DNA of 64,000 nt, taken from NCBI GenBank assembly GCA_963930645.1, contig OZ005648.1, positions 200,136,480 to 200,200,479 of the forward strand, given 5' to 3'. Shown here piece after piece: positions 40,080 to 51,223 of this stretch. The position numbers were made by a program, and so were the translations under genes. The DNA comes from Salticus scenicus. Taxonomy: Eukaryota; Arthropoda; Arachnida; Araneae; Salticidae. The notes under the pieces were generated by a model. It was not told the DNA's origin, did no database searches, and saw only the letters and a list, made by a program, of their open reading frames with translations. Every line of letters begins with the position of its first letter. Position 1 is the first letter of the stretch.

Positions 40080-40900
40080 TCATAAAACTAAATTGAAGTT
40101 AATCTCGGCCCTCTAATGACCTTCATGTTTACTGCTGTCGGCTTCCTTTGTTTCATTAGAACTTTTTCATGAACGTTCTTTTCCTTTTTATCTTAATTAA
40201 GATTTCGTGCCGTCGGGTGTATGCATTAGCATCAGTATTAGGTTCTTCCCCCGCCATTTCAAAGCACGATCTCTAGTTGAGCTCGGCGATAAGTACGTGT
40301 GCTTTAGTGTTGAGTACTGCGATATTTAATTTAAGATTAGAACCCTCAATACGATTCCGAGAGAGAAACTTGGCGAAAAAATATGTAAAAAGGGAAATAG
40401 TTTAGGGATTTTCCCCCCTCTTCATCCCATTTGATGTCTCTATCAAGAGAGATAAGTTGGGTTTCTTTATTATGATTGCTTTTTTCATTTGCGGCCTCTT
40501 TTACTTTTTGGCAATTAAAGCAATTACGTGATTAAAAATGTGTGCATTCCGAACCTTTTTATTTTAATTATCGGAGACCAAGTTTGTATGGTAATTCAGG
40601 ACTGGGGTAACTTTGATTACAGCCGCATTTTTGTGTCTTCCATGCAACACTTGTTCCTTATTAACATGTGAAGAACTGTTGTCATTACTTTTGAGAAGTT
40701 GTTACCGCCGCATGAACCCAGGGGGCAAACGCCTCATTTTCTTATCAATTGTGTGAGGAAATTGTTGCAAAACAATGCGAATGTTCTTCCAGACGTGACT
40801 ATTAGCGTCGTTTTTGGAATTAGAACAACACATAGAAGGGCCGACAGCTTCTGTTTTTGAAGTAAGAACTATTAGTTTCCATATTAAAAAGCCTTTTGCA
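40080..40900. promoter_or_regulatory. candidate intronic regulatory block (intron 3)
   Basis: Complex sequence (TCGGCCCTCTAATGACC, GTGCCGTCGGGTGTATGC, GCAATTACGTGATTAAAA) with several TAAT/ATTA homeodomain-type cores and no element signature. Tentative. Confidence 0.25.
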
Positions 40901-41669
40901 TTTATATATTCTAAAAAAAAATACAAATTTTAGCTATTTGAGGTCTAAATTAGAATTGTTCTGTATTATTATAAACAGGATAAATGTCATTCTGTACTTA
41001 CTCTCTTAGAAATTTGGATTTGTTTAGATTTTTATAGTGAAATCGAACGCGACAGTTCTCCTTATCGATGTTTTTAAAGAATGTTTAATAACATAGATAT
41101 AATAGAAACATAATTTTTTGGAAAATATCATTCAAAAAAGGTGCTTTTAATATCATAAATTAAAGGTAGGTGTTGCCGCAACTACAAATTGTAAAAACAT
41201 GCACCATAAAAACACTTCCAGGTATTGCAGCAATGCATCTTTAAAATTATACAAATGCAGTAAAAATTTAATTGCGCTTTGTCATTAAATAAATAAGTAA
41301 ACAATTTACAACAATAAAAATAAATTGATAATTTTATTTATATCGTGTTTGAATATATATATATTTCGGAAATATAAGAATATTGTAATGAAGTTATAAT
41401 TTATTTTATTTTATTTTAATAATCATTTATTAATCGATAATCATTATAACTAGTGTGAAATATTTAATTAATTGTGTGCTAACCATAAAATCAATAATAC
41501 ATATTACACATACACACACACTCACACACAAATGCTATATTACAAAAATACTTGTAAAATGCGCCCTTAAAGTAGATAATTAATGTGAAATTATGTTGTT
41601 AGGTTGAATATTGAAATACATTAACAAAATGATAATTTTATTAGGAAATAAAAGAACGTTAACTTTCTT

Positions 41670-41742
41670 AAAAAAAAAAAAAAGAAAAGAAAAGAAGAAG
41701 AAGAAAAGAAATAGAAGAAGAAAAGAAACAGAAGGAGGATAA
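41670..41742. repeat. homopurine tract
   Basis: A-run, then GAAAAGAAAAGAAGAAGAAG-type repeats, almost free of pyrimidines for about 70 bases. Confidence 0.7.
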
Positions 41743-42476
41743 AACAAAAAACTGAACTATTATTTTTGTGTAACATTTTCCATCTAAATTGAAACGATTT
41801 TATGATACGATTTTATTCAGCTATGTCTCTGTCTGCGTCGTCTGGATTTTAGATGTAGCTTGGATTGATGCAAAATACTATGCTGAAGTATGCGACTGAC
41901 CTTCCTTTATTAAAAAACTACGGGAATGTAATTCATCTTTCATTTACTACAAGAAAACAAAATTATTTGTACCCATTATTGTCCCTAATTACAACATTTT
42001 ACATATAGGTTAATATGTAAAAGTTACATTCTGGAGGAGGGGGGGGGGGCGGACCTCTCAAAGTCTAAACGAAACGCAAAGCAACATTTTCCCAATGTGA
42101 AATAAGGTGCTAAACTTTTATATTATTTATTTATTTTACATTTACCGTCCACTTACGCATACATGTATACAAATAATGATATGTGCATGTATATGTGAAT
42201 ACCCGTAATCTCTTGGATCAAACTTGACGATTTTATGCCACGACTTAATGTCTTAGTAAATAATTTTGCTCGAAACATTTTTGTAATCTTTTAGAAACCA
42301 AGAATGGTTTATTAAAGAAGCAAAATTATCGAGAAGGCTTTAAAGTAATGTATTCAAGATTCATGTATACTCAATAAAGTTCAGTATTATTTTACCAAAG
42401 CAAAAGCATAACTGTAAACCGTTCCGATTTTCGGATAATAGTATTTTTTTATTTTTTTTAATATAAAGTATACTTT

Positions 42477-42960
42477 ATAACAAAAAAATCGACGCACCAA
42501 AAAGGAGTAATGCAAACTGGACACAAATTGACATACACGCAGGTTTCGATGGTAAATGCAAAATTTTAAAGTTTGGCTGCCATCGAATGAGCATGCGACG
42601 CTGCAGCGCATCTTAACTGCGCAATTGGCAGAATATTAAAAAGGAGAAATTTTGATTCCAGGTCATAAATTCTTCGAGAATTTTATTCCGTCTACTCAGA
42701 AAGACAGTAACTATGCCTCGCATGCAAGTGCACAAACAACATGCGCAAATGTCAGCATTTGAGTGTGGTGTGTAGTTGGGCTCAAAGAAGCCGGTTGGTC
42801 TAATCTGCGAATTTTTCTACAATTGAATAGGAGCGGTACCAATATTAGATGATATTGACAGGAATGGGTGAACAATGGCTAGTCAATCACAAAGCGGTAA
42901 TCAAAGTCCAATTCATCATTATCGTCGATCCTACGTGCAACTGGTACTTCAGTGATATCA
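42477..42960 (+). pseudogene. Tc1-like transposon 5' end with broken transposase
   Basis: An ATG at 42713 opens MPRMQVHKQHAQMSAFE, and after frameshifts LKEAGWSN, then NRSGTNI and WVNNG-like pieces. This is the order of the N-terminal helix-turn-helix of Tc1-family transposases (…GRI.GLKEAGWS…). The upstream stretch from 42482 (AAATCGACGCACC) may be the left terminal repeat region. Coding similarity fades near 42960, where a different inverted-repeat segment begins, so the DDE catalytic part is missing. Confidence 0.6.
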
Positions 42961-42970
42961 AAAACCCTTA

Positions 42971-43230
42971 AAGCTGCCTTCAAACTCTGGCAACTTAGAA
43001 AGCTGCAAGTGCGGCTCTATTGGTATTTCTTTGATGTGGTTTAGGAGATCGACGTTCGCTGGAATCGAAGCTCACAAACCTCCTAGTATGATAATTGCAT
43101 GAGAAGGGGGTATCTTTTGTAAAAGAGCAATAAAAAGTAATGTCCTTCATTGTAAATGTGTGCAAAATATCAAGGGGGATAATTTATGACTTTTGAAGCT
43201 CTGTATGTTGCCAGAGTTTGAAGGAAGCTT
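42971..43230. mobile_element. inverted-repeat segment adjoining the Tc1 relic
   Basis: Arms AGCTGCCTTCAAACTCTGGC (42972 on) and its near reverse complement GCCAGAGTTTGAAGGAAGCT (43210-43229) match at about 22 of 24 positions and enclose about 210 bases. The following 43230-43430 is GC-richer and has an 80-codon minus-strand ORF that I do not recognise. It may be a MITE inserted in or next to the Tc1 copy. Confidence 0.45.
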
Positions 43231-44699
43231 AATAGGCGGCACAGTGAAGTGGGGTTGAACTCGTCCCCGGATCTCTCTTCCACTGAGGACCTTTCGAGCA
43301 TCATAAAAAGAGTCCTTAACCAGCTCGGGGATTTTGCCAATCTAACGCACAAATTGGACAGAATTTGACGCGATACTTCACAGGAGCACATCTGCCAATT
43401 ATCGTTTACCATCTACCATCCATCTATCAATTAATACCAAGCTGAATAACTGCGTACATATGGGTCAGAAGTAGAACAACACGTTATTGACTTGTTTACT
43501 TTGTGAGATCCTTTCTCTTGATTAAATCATTCAAATTTTCTGAAACTATAATCAATTGTTTTTCTCTACATGTACATCACATCTGCCAATTTTTGTCCCA
43601 TTCGGATAACTCCTTCTGGGTTCGTCTTTTTTTTTTTTTTCGTTTTAGAGTATAGCTGCGACATTGATGGTTTCTGCAATACTTTTCGTTCATTCTAGAA
43701 TTGTAGTTACTGCTAACAAATTGCAAAATCTCATAAAGTTAAGGGTTTCATAACGGAAAATTCGCAATGCTGAAGTGTATCTCTCAATCTGTTCAAATAT
43801 ACAGAAATCAAAATATTTACCGATAACTAAAAACCTAAAATATCAAGGTACACTGCACGTTGCACGCGGCAGATCTTTTTTTTTTTTTTTTTTTTATTTC
43901 CTTCCTAGATAGAATTGCTTATTTATGTTAATTTTATATTATCACTATTCCTAACTGCGAGGAAGTTGTTTTCTGATTCGTTGTTATATTATCTTGGTAG
44001 CTTTTGGGTCAAGGTTTCTTTAAATGTTATTGGTCAGTTCAGCAGATGACGTTAAATGAAAATATTCTCCGAAACGCTATTTGAGCATAGGAATGTTATG
44101 TTCACCAAATGAAAAGAATCTTCAATTACAAAAGACCAATCGTTAACTTTGATGAGCGAAAACTTTGATCAGATTAAAGGATTTTCCGACATGAAAAATC
44201 ATAATGTAGACTAATCTCCCTCTCTGTATCCATCTATCAACCACAGTGAATAACATTTTAGGCGCCAAAGACCGACTAATTGCTCAAAAGAACATAAAAG
44301 ATTCGGAGAAAAGAAAAAGGCGAACAAAAGCTTTGTTAGCTTTTAAGAAGAATAAATCAAAGACTCCAATAATAAATAAATAAAATATTTCTGTGACATT
44401 TTATAAACCTGTAATGGCGGGATCGCTTGATTGCCTGCCACTGCGCAAACAACTAGACTTCAATATTTTTTTTCTCCTACTTTTTGTTAAAGGAAAAATA
44501 TGTAAGGACTGATTTCTTTAACAGCACTTGCGTGTCTCTGTGTACTCATAGTTGCTCTGGGCAACCAGTGCAGAGCCAATGAAGTATCTCATGAATTCTT
44601 CATAAATCCCAGTCTTGAAGCAGTCTTGGAACCCTCAGTCAGTAAATTACGTCATTAAATATGTATCCGATTGGTTACGACGAGATCCCAATGAGGATA

Positions 44700-45425
44700 T
44701 AATTATTTGATCATTACATCACATAATAGACCACGTCATTGAAGGAAAATCCTAAAAAAAATCGATTACTTTGAATTTACAAGTACAGAAAGAAATATGA
44801 TAGTGGGGCTGTTGAGGCTCAAAAAACATGGTACTTCATCAAAAATAAAATTTGGGTTAATAAGCCTTCTATATGAGCGGCAGATGTGTTCTGTATTCTT
44901 ACCGTAATAGGGTTTTGAAAAGGTTAATATTATCGACGTCTTACAGAATGAACACTGTGCAAGGTTATAGATTTCATATAATGGTTATAAAATCCAAAGA
45001 AGTATCCTGAATATTTTTTTAATTTTTTGCAAAGTTCAATTATTTTATAAAACAAGAAAATTGAAATATAATTATTTTATCATTATATCACGAATTAGAC
45101 CATGTTATTAAATATAAAAGATCACTTAAAAAAAAAAGTATTACTTTGCATTTATAAGTACAGGACAGAAATATCATGCTGCGGATATTGAAGCTTAAAA
45201 AACATAGTAGTCCATCAAAAATAAAGTTTCGATTAATAAATCAACTGTATGAGGTGTAGTGAATTCTAAAGGTAATAGGGTTTTGAAAAAAGTAATATTT
45301 TTGACCTCTTACAGAATGATTAATGTACAAACCTTTGGATTTAAAAAAAAAAAAAAAAAATTATAACATAAAGAAATATCGTGAATAAATTTTAAATTAA
45401 TTATAAACAAAGATCAATTATTCAA
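44700..45425. repeat. diverged tandem duplication, about 368-base unit
   Basis: TTATTTTATCATTATATCAC-like starts, CATCAAAAATAAA, and AATAGGGTTTTGAAAA (44906 and 45274) occur in the same order twice. Homology runs the whole unit length with many substitutions. Confidence 0.75.
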
Positions 45426-45821
45426 CAAAGCAATAAAATGTAAGAAATATGTATTATAAATGTGTTTGAAAATTATTACATCGATATTTTAAAATCTAAG
45501 AACAGCGTTTCTTATCTGATTTGGGCAATTGTGCTTTTCAAAAGTATAATTATGGTTTTCTGGAGTAAAAATCAATATTATAGCACTTGCAAAATTATAA
45601 TCTTTAATTTTAAAGGAAAAAAAAAAAAAAAAATGTTTTTAAATAGAGCATTGTTTAATAAAAATATATTCAGATTTTAAAATTAAATAAACTTTTATCG
45701 TATATTGCCAGAAAGATAATTATAATGCTTTTGCCATATCAAATCCGTGTTAATTTATAAAAATCCTTTATACGTTAGTATTGCAGAGAAAAATGCAACA
45801 TTATAATGTTTATATTTGTAT

Positions 45822-45900
45822 TCTATGGTGAAATGTTTGCACTCTATAGGAAAACGTTTGCATTCTATGAGGACATGTTTGCATACTATGGGGAAATCCA
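45822..45900. repeat. 27-base minisatellite, about three copies
   Basis: ATGTTTGCACTCTATAGG, ACGTTTGCATTCTATGAG and ATGTTTGCATACTATGGG follow one another. The period is a multiple of three and the frame is open, but there is no sign of a gene. Confidence 0.7.
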
Positions 45901-45951
45901 CAGAGAAATAAACAATAAAAAATCACATGAGGTGGAGGGTTTAGCCTCGAA

Positions 45952-45954
45952 ACT

Positions 45955-45988
<34 letters not shown>

Positions 45989-46012
45989 GAAAAAGAAAAG
46001 GAAAGGAAAACA
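45952..46012. repeat. homopurine tract
   Basis: A-run followed by GAAAAGAAAAGAAAAG repeats. It yields a spurious Lys/Glu ORF. Confidence 0.7.
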
Positions 46013-46494
46013 GATTCTGTCAGTTAAAAATAAATAAATACATACAAAAATGAGATGATAGCCAAATGTTTCGCACCGGTTTATAAAGTTGGGAACATCG
46101 CAACATCAACAATTCGGAGATTTCTTAATCGTACAATATGAAACTTCACTTCTGAAGTTACTGAAATAAAAAGAGAGAAGGATCAAAAGCTTTCAATTAT
46201 TGAATATGAATAAGTACAACTTCCCTGGGAAATGTGATGGGATAATTAGATGTTTTGCTGCGGAACATTAACCATTTTGCTGTATCTCACTTAGAAAGAC
46301 ATCAGTTAATTTAGTTCTAATTATAAATTTGCTTTTGATAAATTAAGGCTTAAATTAAGGAATGGGAAAGTTGATTTAAGGTTGATGAGTTTCAAACTTT
46401 AAAAGTACAAAAGAAAAGAAAAGTGCGAAAATTTTGCCTGGGTTTCATCGTTTGTTTAAATTGTATAATGGTCTTTGATATGTCTTTTGATTTA

Positions 46495-47159
46495 GCGACC
46501 CTCGATAGAGAGAGACTGGACATTGGAACGCCGGCTTTTTGACGAAATTCTCCATTTTAGTGCCAGTTGCTCCATTACTTACCATCCCCCTGAGAAGAAA
46601 TTTTGATTATTTTACGTCATAATCGAAAAAGAATTTATTTATTACATTTTTACTTTGTTGGGAGATAAATTGCTTTAATTTTGGAATACTTTTAGAAGAT
46701 AAAAATGCATAATTATTTATTTTATAGCATGCTTTAAATACTTTGATTTCTCTTATTGCATGCTGTTTTACGTATTTATTTACTAACATATGGGATAATC
46801 ACATTATTTATTTGCTAGCTATTAGTTTTTAAGTTCTGTTATGCAATATATTTAATATGTTAGATCTCAACGTACTTTTCTGATATATTTTTAAATGCAT
46901 ATTTAAAATAACCATATAAAAATATATTTTTTGATTTTTTGCTAGTACGCAAAATGTACCAGAATTCTTAAAATAAATTAATAAAAATAAAGAAAATAAG
47001 GTGTATATTATTTGCTAACATATGAAATATAAATTTCTTTTAAATACTAATTGCCATAATAAATTTTATAAATAATATTTAAATAAGTAATTATTTTTAT
47101 TTACATAATATTTAAAAAAGCTAAAAAAAAAAAAAAAAAAAATCAATGAAATAAGCAAA

Positions 47160-47190
<31 letters not shown>

Positions 47191-47834
47191 CATTTTTTAA
47201 TTTCTAAAGATATTAGTTAATAATTTTACAAATTATTATAAATAAAATTTTTATTTTTAATATTTAACTAAGTCATTATTATTAATAATGCGTAATTGAA
47301 ATAAATAAAATATGTATTTTTAGCTTGTAAAAATATTACGTAAATATTTTTATAAAATAATAAAAAATAATTTCTGTTCTTCTGCCGTAGTTTTACATTT
47401 ATTCATGAATTACTTGACAAAAACTAAGATTACCATATTTTTGTTAAAAAATTTCTAACTTTTTATATATAGAATGCATGTCCTCAGAAAAAATAAGGTA
47501 GAATTGCTTTCACAATCAATGTACTTTGCTTAATATAGAAATATACAACAAAAAATTGCTCTGTTTTCCGATAGCAATTGAAAAAGTAACCATATCGAAG
47601 ATTAAAACAAAAATCGTTTTTCTTCAAATTCTTTTTCTCTAAGACGAAAAAAATTACATATTTATATTCTGCATTACTTTCTGCACAAATTTAGCACAAT
47701 TTCCTTTCATTAATGTTGTATAGTAAAGCGTCGATCGCGAAGAAAAAAGCATTACGTTCTACGGGGATCGCTCCGAATTGGCACTAAAATGGCCGACTTT
47801 CGGTCAATGTCCAGTCTCTCTATATATAGGGTCC
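46495..47834. mobile_element. TIR-bounded segment of about 1.3 kb, AT-rich interior
   Basis: Left GCGACCCTCGATAGAGAGAG, ACTGGACATTG and CCATTTTAGTGCCA mirror right TGGCACTAAAATGG, CAATGTCCAGTCTCTC and TATAGGGTCCC. Arms are about 80 bases. The interior shows only A-runs and short duplications, with no transposase. Confidence 0.7.
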
Positions 47835-48065
47835 CTATTTTGATTCTCCTTAACCCTTCAATCGGCAAATGGTGAAAAAATGTCTGGAATATCTGCACAT
47901 GAATTGCTATCTAGAGACAATCGATAAAAATAAGACATCATCGGTATGCCAAATAACAGTCGTTTGGAGTTGTAGATACCCCATAAGAGCCAATAAAAAT
48001 ACACGTTGCTTCTGAACAACTGTGCTAGTGTTGTGTTGAAACAACAAAAAATTTTCTTAAATCAA

Positions 48066-48068
<3 letters not shown>

Positions 48069-48116
<48 letters not shown>
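48069..48116. repeat. TA microsatellite
   Basis: About 24 TA units. Similar shorter TA arrays lie near 18978-19012, 20713-20748, 21660-21695 and 54669-54692. Confidence 0.95.
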
Positions 48117-48118
<2 letters not shown>

Positions 48119-48949
48119 CGAAAAATAAGCAGATACATAATTTGTCACAACAACCCACAAAAGCCAGTTTGGTAACTAGATAATTAAATTATTTAAATAA
48201 TTTTAATTTATATCTGAAAAAAGAAAAGGAATGCTCACTTTAAAATAATTCCAATGAGATTACAAAACATATAGAAGCATAAAAAAGAAGCTCTTTAGTG
48301 ATTGTAATCAAAAGTTTTCTACCTGAACTGGTAATAACATAATGAACCAAAAAAAAAAAAAAAAAAAATTGAGAAAAGGTGAATTTAAGGAACAGTACAC
48401 AAATAATTGAATAATAAATAAAAACAAAAATTTTGTTATTTTCATCAAACTGATTTATTGTTCAAACTGAACAATTTCGTTCATTCAACCAATATTTGGT
48501 TAAATTAGCAATATTACATTTAAACATAAACAATTTTGTTGATTTTGCACATCGCTCGTTCATTGACTGTTCACAGAGAGACCTAGGATGTAGCTTACGC
48601 AATTATCGAGTGACAATTATTTTCAAACATATTGGTTAGTCTTTTGGTTAGACGAAGTTAACAGATTTGCTTAACTGAACAAAATTATTGTTAAATGAAC
48701 AAAATAAATCTAAAAATCTGTCAAAGTTTATTACACATAACTTTTTTTCAGTGCACAGTTTGAAAAAAAATGATAGCAAAAAAATAATATTCGGAAAGTG
48801 GTCAATTAATATAGATAAATAAAATTTGTATTGTTTTTCAGTAATCAACTGTTTGGTGAAAAAAAAGGGGGGGGGGGGAGGGGTGAAAGAAATTACATAT
48901 TCTTTGCATATATGCATGCACAAAATTTTTCTTTCACTTTTTTTTTTTG

Positions 48950-49300
48950 CTTTCTTCTATATGTAATATAGAGAAAGTATTGGATTCGTGAAAATTTTCG
49001 ACCTCCGGTTTTCGATGGATTTACACGTTTTGAGATGTCCTGAACACGATTTGATAGTTTTTATCAAACGTCTGTGTGTGTGTATCACGAATTTTGTGGA
49101 CGCTGTATCTCACGAACGAATGAACAAAATTTAACCAACCTTAGTATTTAGTTTAACCCTGACATAAACTGGTGCTGATTAGATTTGGGGATCAATCGCT
49201 CAACAGGTGGCGCTGTAATCGCACTTTTTCTAAATTTTTAACATGGCAGTATAGGACAAAATTTCGTAGAAATGTACGTAATGAGAGTTATTTTTAACTT
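48950..49300. repeat. hairpin-led dispersed repeat, second family
   Basis: Begins with a good hairpin, CTTTCTTCTATAT paired with ATATAGAGAAAG (48950-48977), then GTATTGGATTCGTGAAAATT, a TGTGTGTGTG tract at 49071-49082, and a unique-looking body with TGGCGCTGTAATCGCAC. The hairpin and microsatellite order parallels the other hairpin family. I recall similar leaders dispersed in arthropod genomes. Confidence 0.45.
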
Positions 49301-49367
49301 GTGATTGTAAAATTAATATGAATTATTGATAATAGTAATAGTTAACTAGGAAAAAAAATTGTGCATG

Positions 49368-49416
49368 TGGGGGCATCGGTTCCCCCACTGGGGGGGAAGT
49401 ACACCCCCGGGGGGAG
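49368..49416. other. G/C-run cluster with hairpin potential
   Basis: Runs GGGGG, CCCCC, GGGGGGG, CCCCC and GGGGGG alternate within 50 bases, allowing several competing stems. This is isolated in otherwise AT-rich DNA. Confidence 0.6.
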
Positions 49417-49911
49417 TAAATTTTTAAGATGGGTATCTTTCGAAAGGTCTCGTCAATATCTTTCAAACGAATGGTTGAACTATAGATCTGTGATAATTTA
49501 AAACAAAGTTATCGATTTTTTTTTTTTTACTTTTAACGAAAGAATTTTTTTTTTTTTCCTTTTTGAGAATAAAGTGGACTTTTTTTTTTGGATCTTTAGA
49601 GTTATACTACTTCTCGAATATGGAAATCGTTTGTATTATCATGGAAGATAATTTTTTTTAAATAATAATTTTAATAAATTATTTTTACTCAATTTGTATA
49701 GGAAAATATAGAAGAAAGTCATGTGGTGGCCACGACATACTAATTTTAATAATGCATATTTATTTCTTGTGCTATTTTTTTTTTTTATTATTATTATTCC
49801 AATAAAAACAATATAATAAACTGAGTTTAAGTAAAATATACCACACAAACATATTTTAATATTTAATTAAAATGACCTAAACATGACTAAAGCGGTTTCT
49901 TCTTATTTTAG

Positions 49912-50102
49912 TAGACAAAGATATGGATGATGGTGCAAGTTCCGATTCAGGAGATAGACCCAAGTTTAGAAGGAATCGTACGACATTTAGTCCTGAACAA
50001 CTAGAAGTTCTGGAAGAAGAGTTTGAAAAAACACATTATCCCTGCGTCAGTACACGAGAAAGACTTGCAGCCAAGACTAATTTATCAGAAGCTAGAGTGC
50101 AG
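49912..50102 (+). CDS. eyg: eyegone-like Pax gene, exon with first three quarters of the homeodomain
   Basis: The acceptor TCTTATTTTAG|TAGACA is phase 1 and the donor GTGCAG|GTAAGA is phase 0. The exon encodes an acidic, Ser-rich linker (DKDMDDGASSDSGDRPK), then homeodomain positions 1-46: FRRNRTTFSPEQLEVLEEEF, KTHYPCVSTRERLAAKTNL and SEARVQ. Visible residues 163-226; the homeodomain starts at residue 181. R5 (RNRT) and F8 of the N-terminal arm and helix 1 are present. HYPCVSTRERLA is the eyg/toe form as I recall it; Pax6 has HYPDVFARERLA. The break after Gln46 is a common homeodomain intron site in paired-class genes. The next exon begins VWFSN, completing helix 3 in frame. Confidence 0.96.
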
Positions 50103-50277
50103 GTAAGAACTCTCTCTTCCTCTCGCTCTCTCTTTTCTACTAAATAAATTTTCTGAAAGCCTCAAAAGTATTAACATTTCTCTTGTATGTAAAAACTTTC
50201 TTAATGATTAAATGCTTGTGTTATATTTTTTAATTTATTAAGGATAGTACTTGTTCGTGTTAATTTTCTTTTATATA

Positions 50278-50716
50278 GGGTAAGTGCGCCAGTGATTGAC
50301 ACTTTTAGAACAATCTCTGATGTTTTTAATGTTCTAGTCATGAGAAAATATTTTTAGAAATCATAAGTTAGTACATATGGCGTGAAAGACATCCAGAACC
50401 ACAAAAATGTTAAAAAATATACATTTGATAACAATTTTTTTTTATGAATTTTTATTTGACACCCACTCAATGTTCCAGTAATTGACACTGCCAGTTTTTC
50501 ATTTTATCAGTAATTGGCACCCTATGTTCCAGTGTTTGACACTGCTAGTTATTCATTTTACCAGTTATTAGCACCCTATGCTCCAGTGTTCAACATAAAA
50601 TGTTAAAATTCTTATGTGTAAAATATATGATTTTATTATTTTTCTTATTTATTAATTATTTCGGGATAGATGTCAATTACTGGAGCATGCCAATCATTGG
50701 AGCACCTACCTTATAT
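50278..50716. mobile_element. TIR element with internal 54-base tandem repeats
   Basis: Left TAAGTGCGCCAGTGATTGAC and right GCCAATCATTGGAGCACCTA plus CCTTA are inverted. The interior has GTTCCAGTAATTGACACTG at 50472, GTTCCAGTGTTTGACACTG at 50526 and GCTCCAGTGTTCAAC at 50580, giving a 54-base period. The repeated word is also the terminal word. Confidence 0.7.
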
Positions 50717-51223
50717 TTCTATATTTTTAAAGTCTAAAGAAATCCAAAGAAGTTATACCACCCGCATACGGTCTTTTTTTTTTTTTTTTTTTTTTTAAAT
50801 GAATACTGAAATAATTATAGAAATCATTGTTATCATTGCTTTTCATGATATTCTCAAAAAAAAAAAATAAATAAATAAATAAACTTTCTTTTTGCTATAA
50901 TTATTTAAAATCAAATACTTAGGGAAAATTTTAAACATGACGAATAGTTTAATATCGTGATCGAAAGAGAATCATTTAAAATGATAAAAATATTTTAATT
51001 AAAATTTTCTGAATGTCTTGATAAGCACCTCCCTCATTAGTGTCCTTGCAGAAATGCTAAATTAAAAGTTTAAAATCCCCTTAAAGTTTTCAACAAAAAC
51101 GGAAAACATCTGTAAAAAATATGTTTGAAATAACAAATTATAGCAAAAATACTCTAAAATAATCAAAAATAAAGCGGCCAGGTTAAACCTAATAAATCCC
51201 AAAAGTAATTAAATTAAATTAAA

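Larger units (their letters stand above)
37446..49911 (+). other. intron 3, about 12.5 kb
   Basis: It holds a 1.35 kb foldback element, a Tc1-like relic, a 368-base tandem duplication, a 1.3 kb TIR-bounded segment, and a hairpin-led dispersed repeat near 48950. Stretches where I see nothing specific: 37450-38220, 39600-40080, 40930-42470, 43440-44500 and 45430-46490. The block 40080-40900 is GC-richer and is a candidate regulatory region. Confidence 0.65.
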
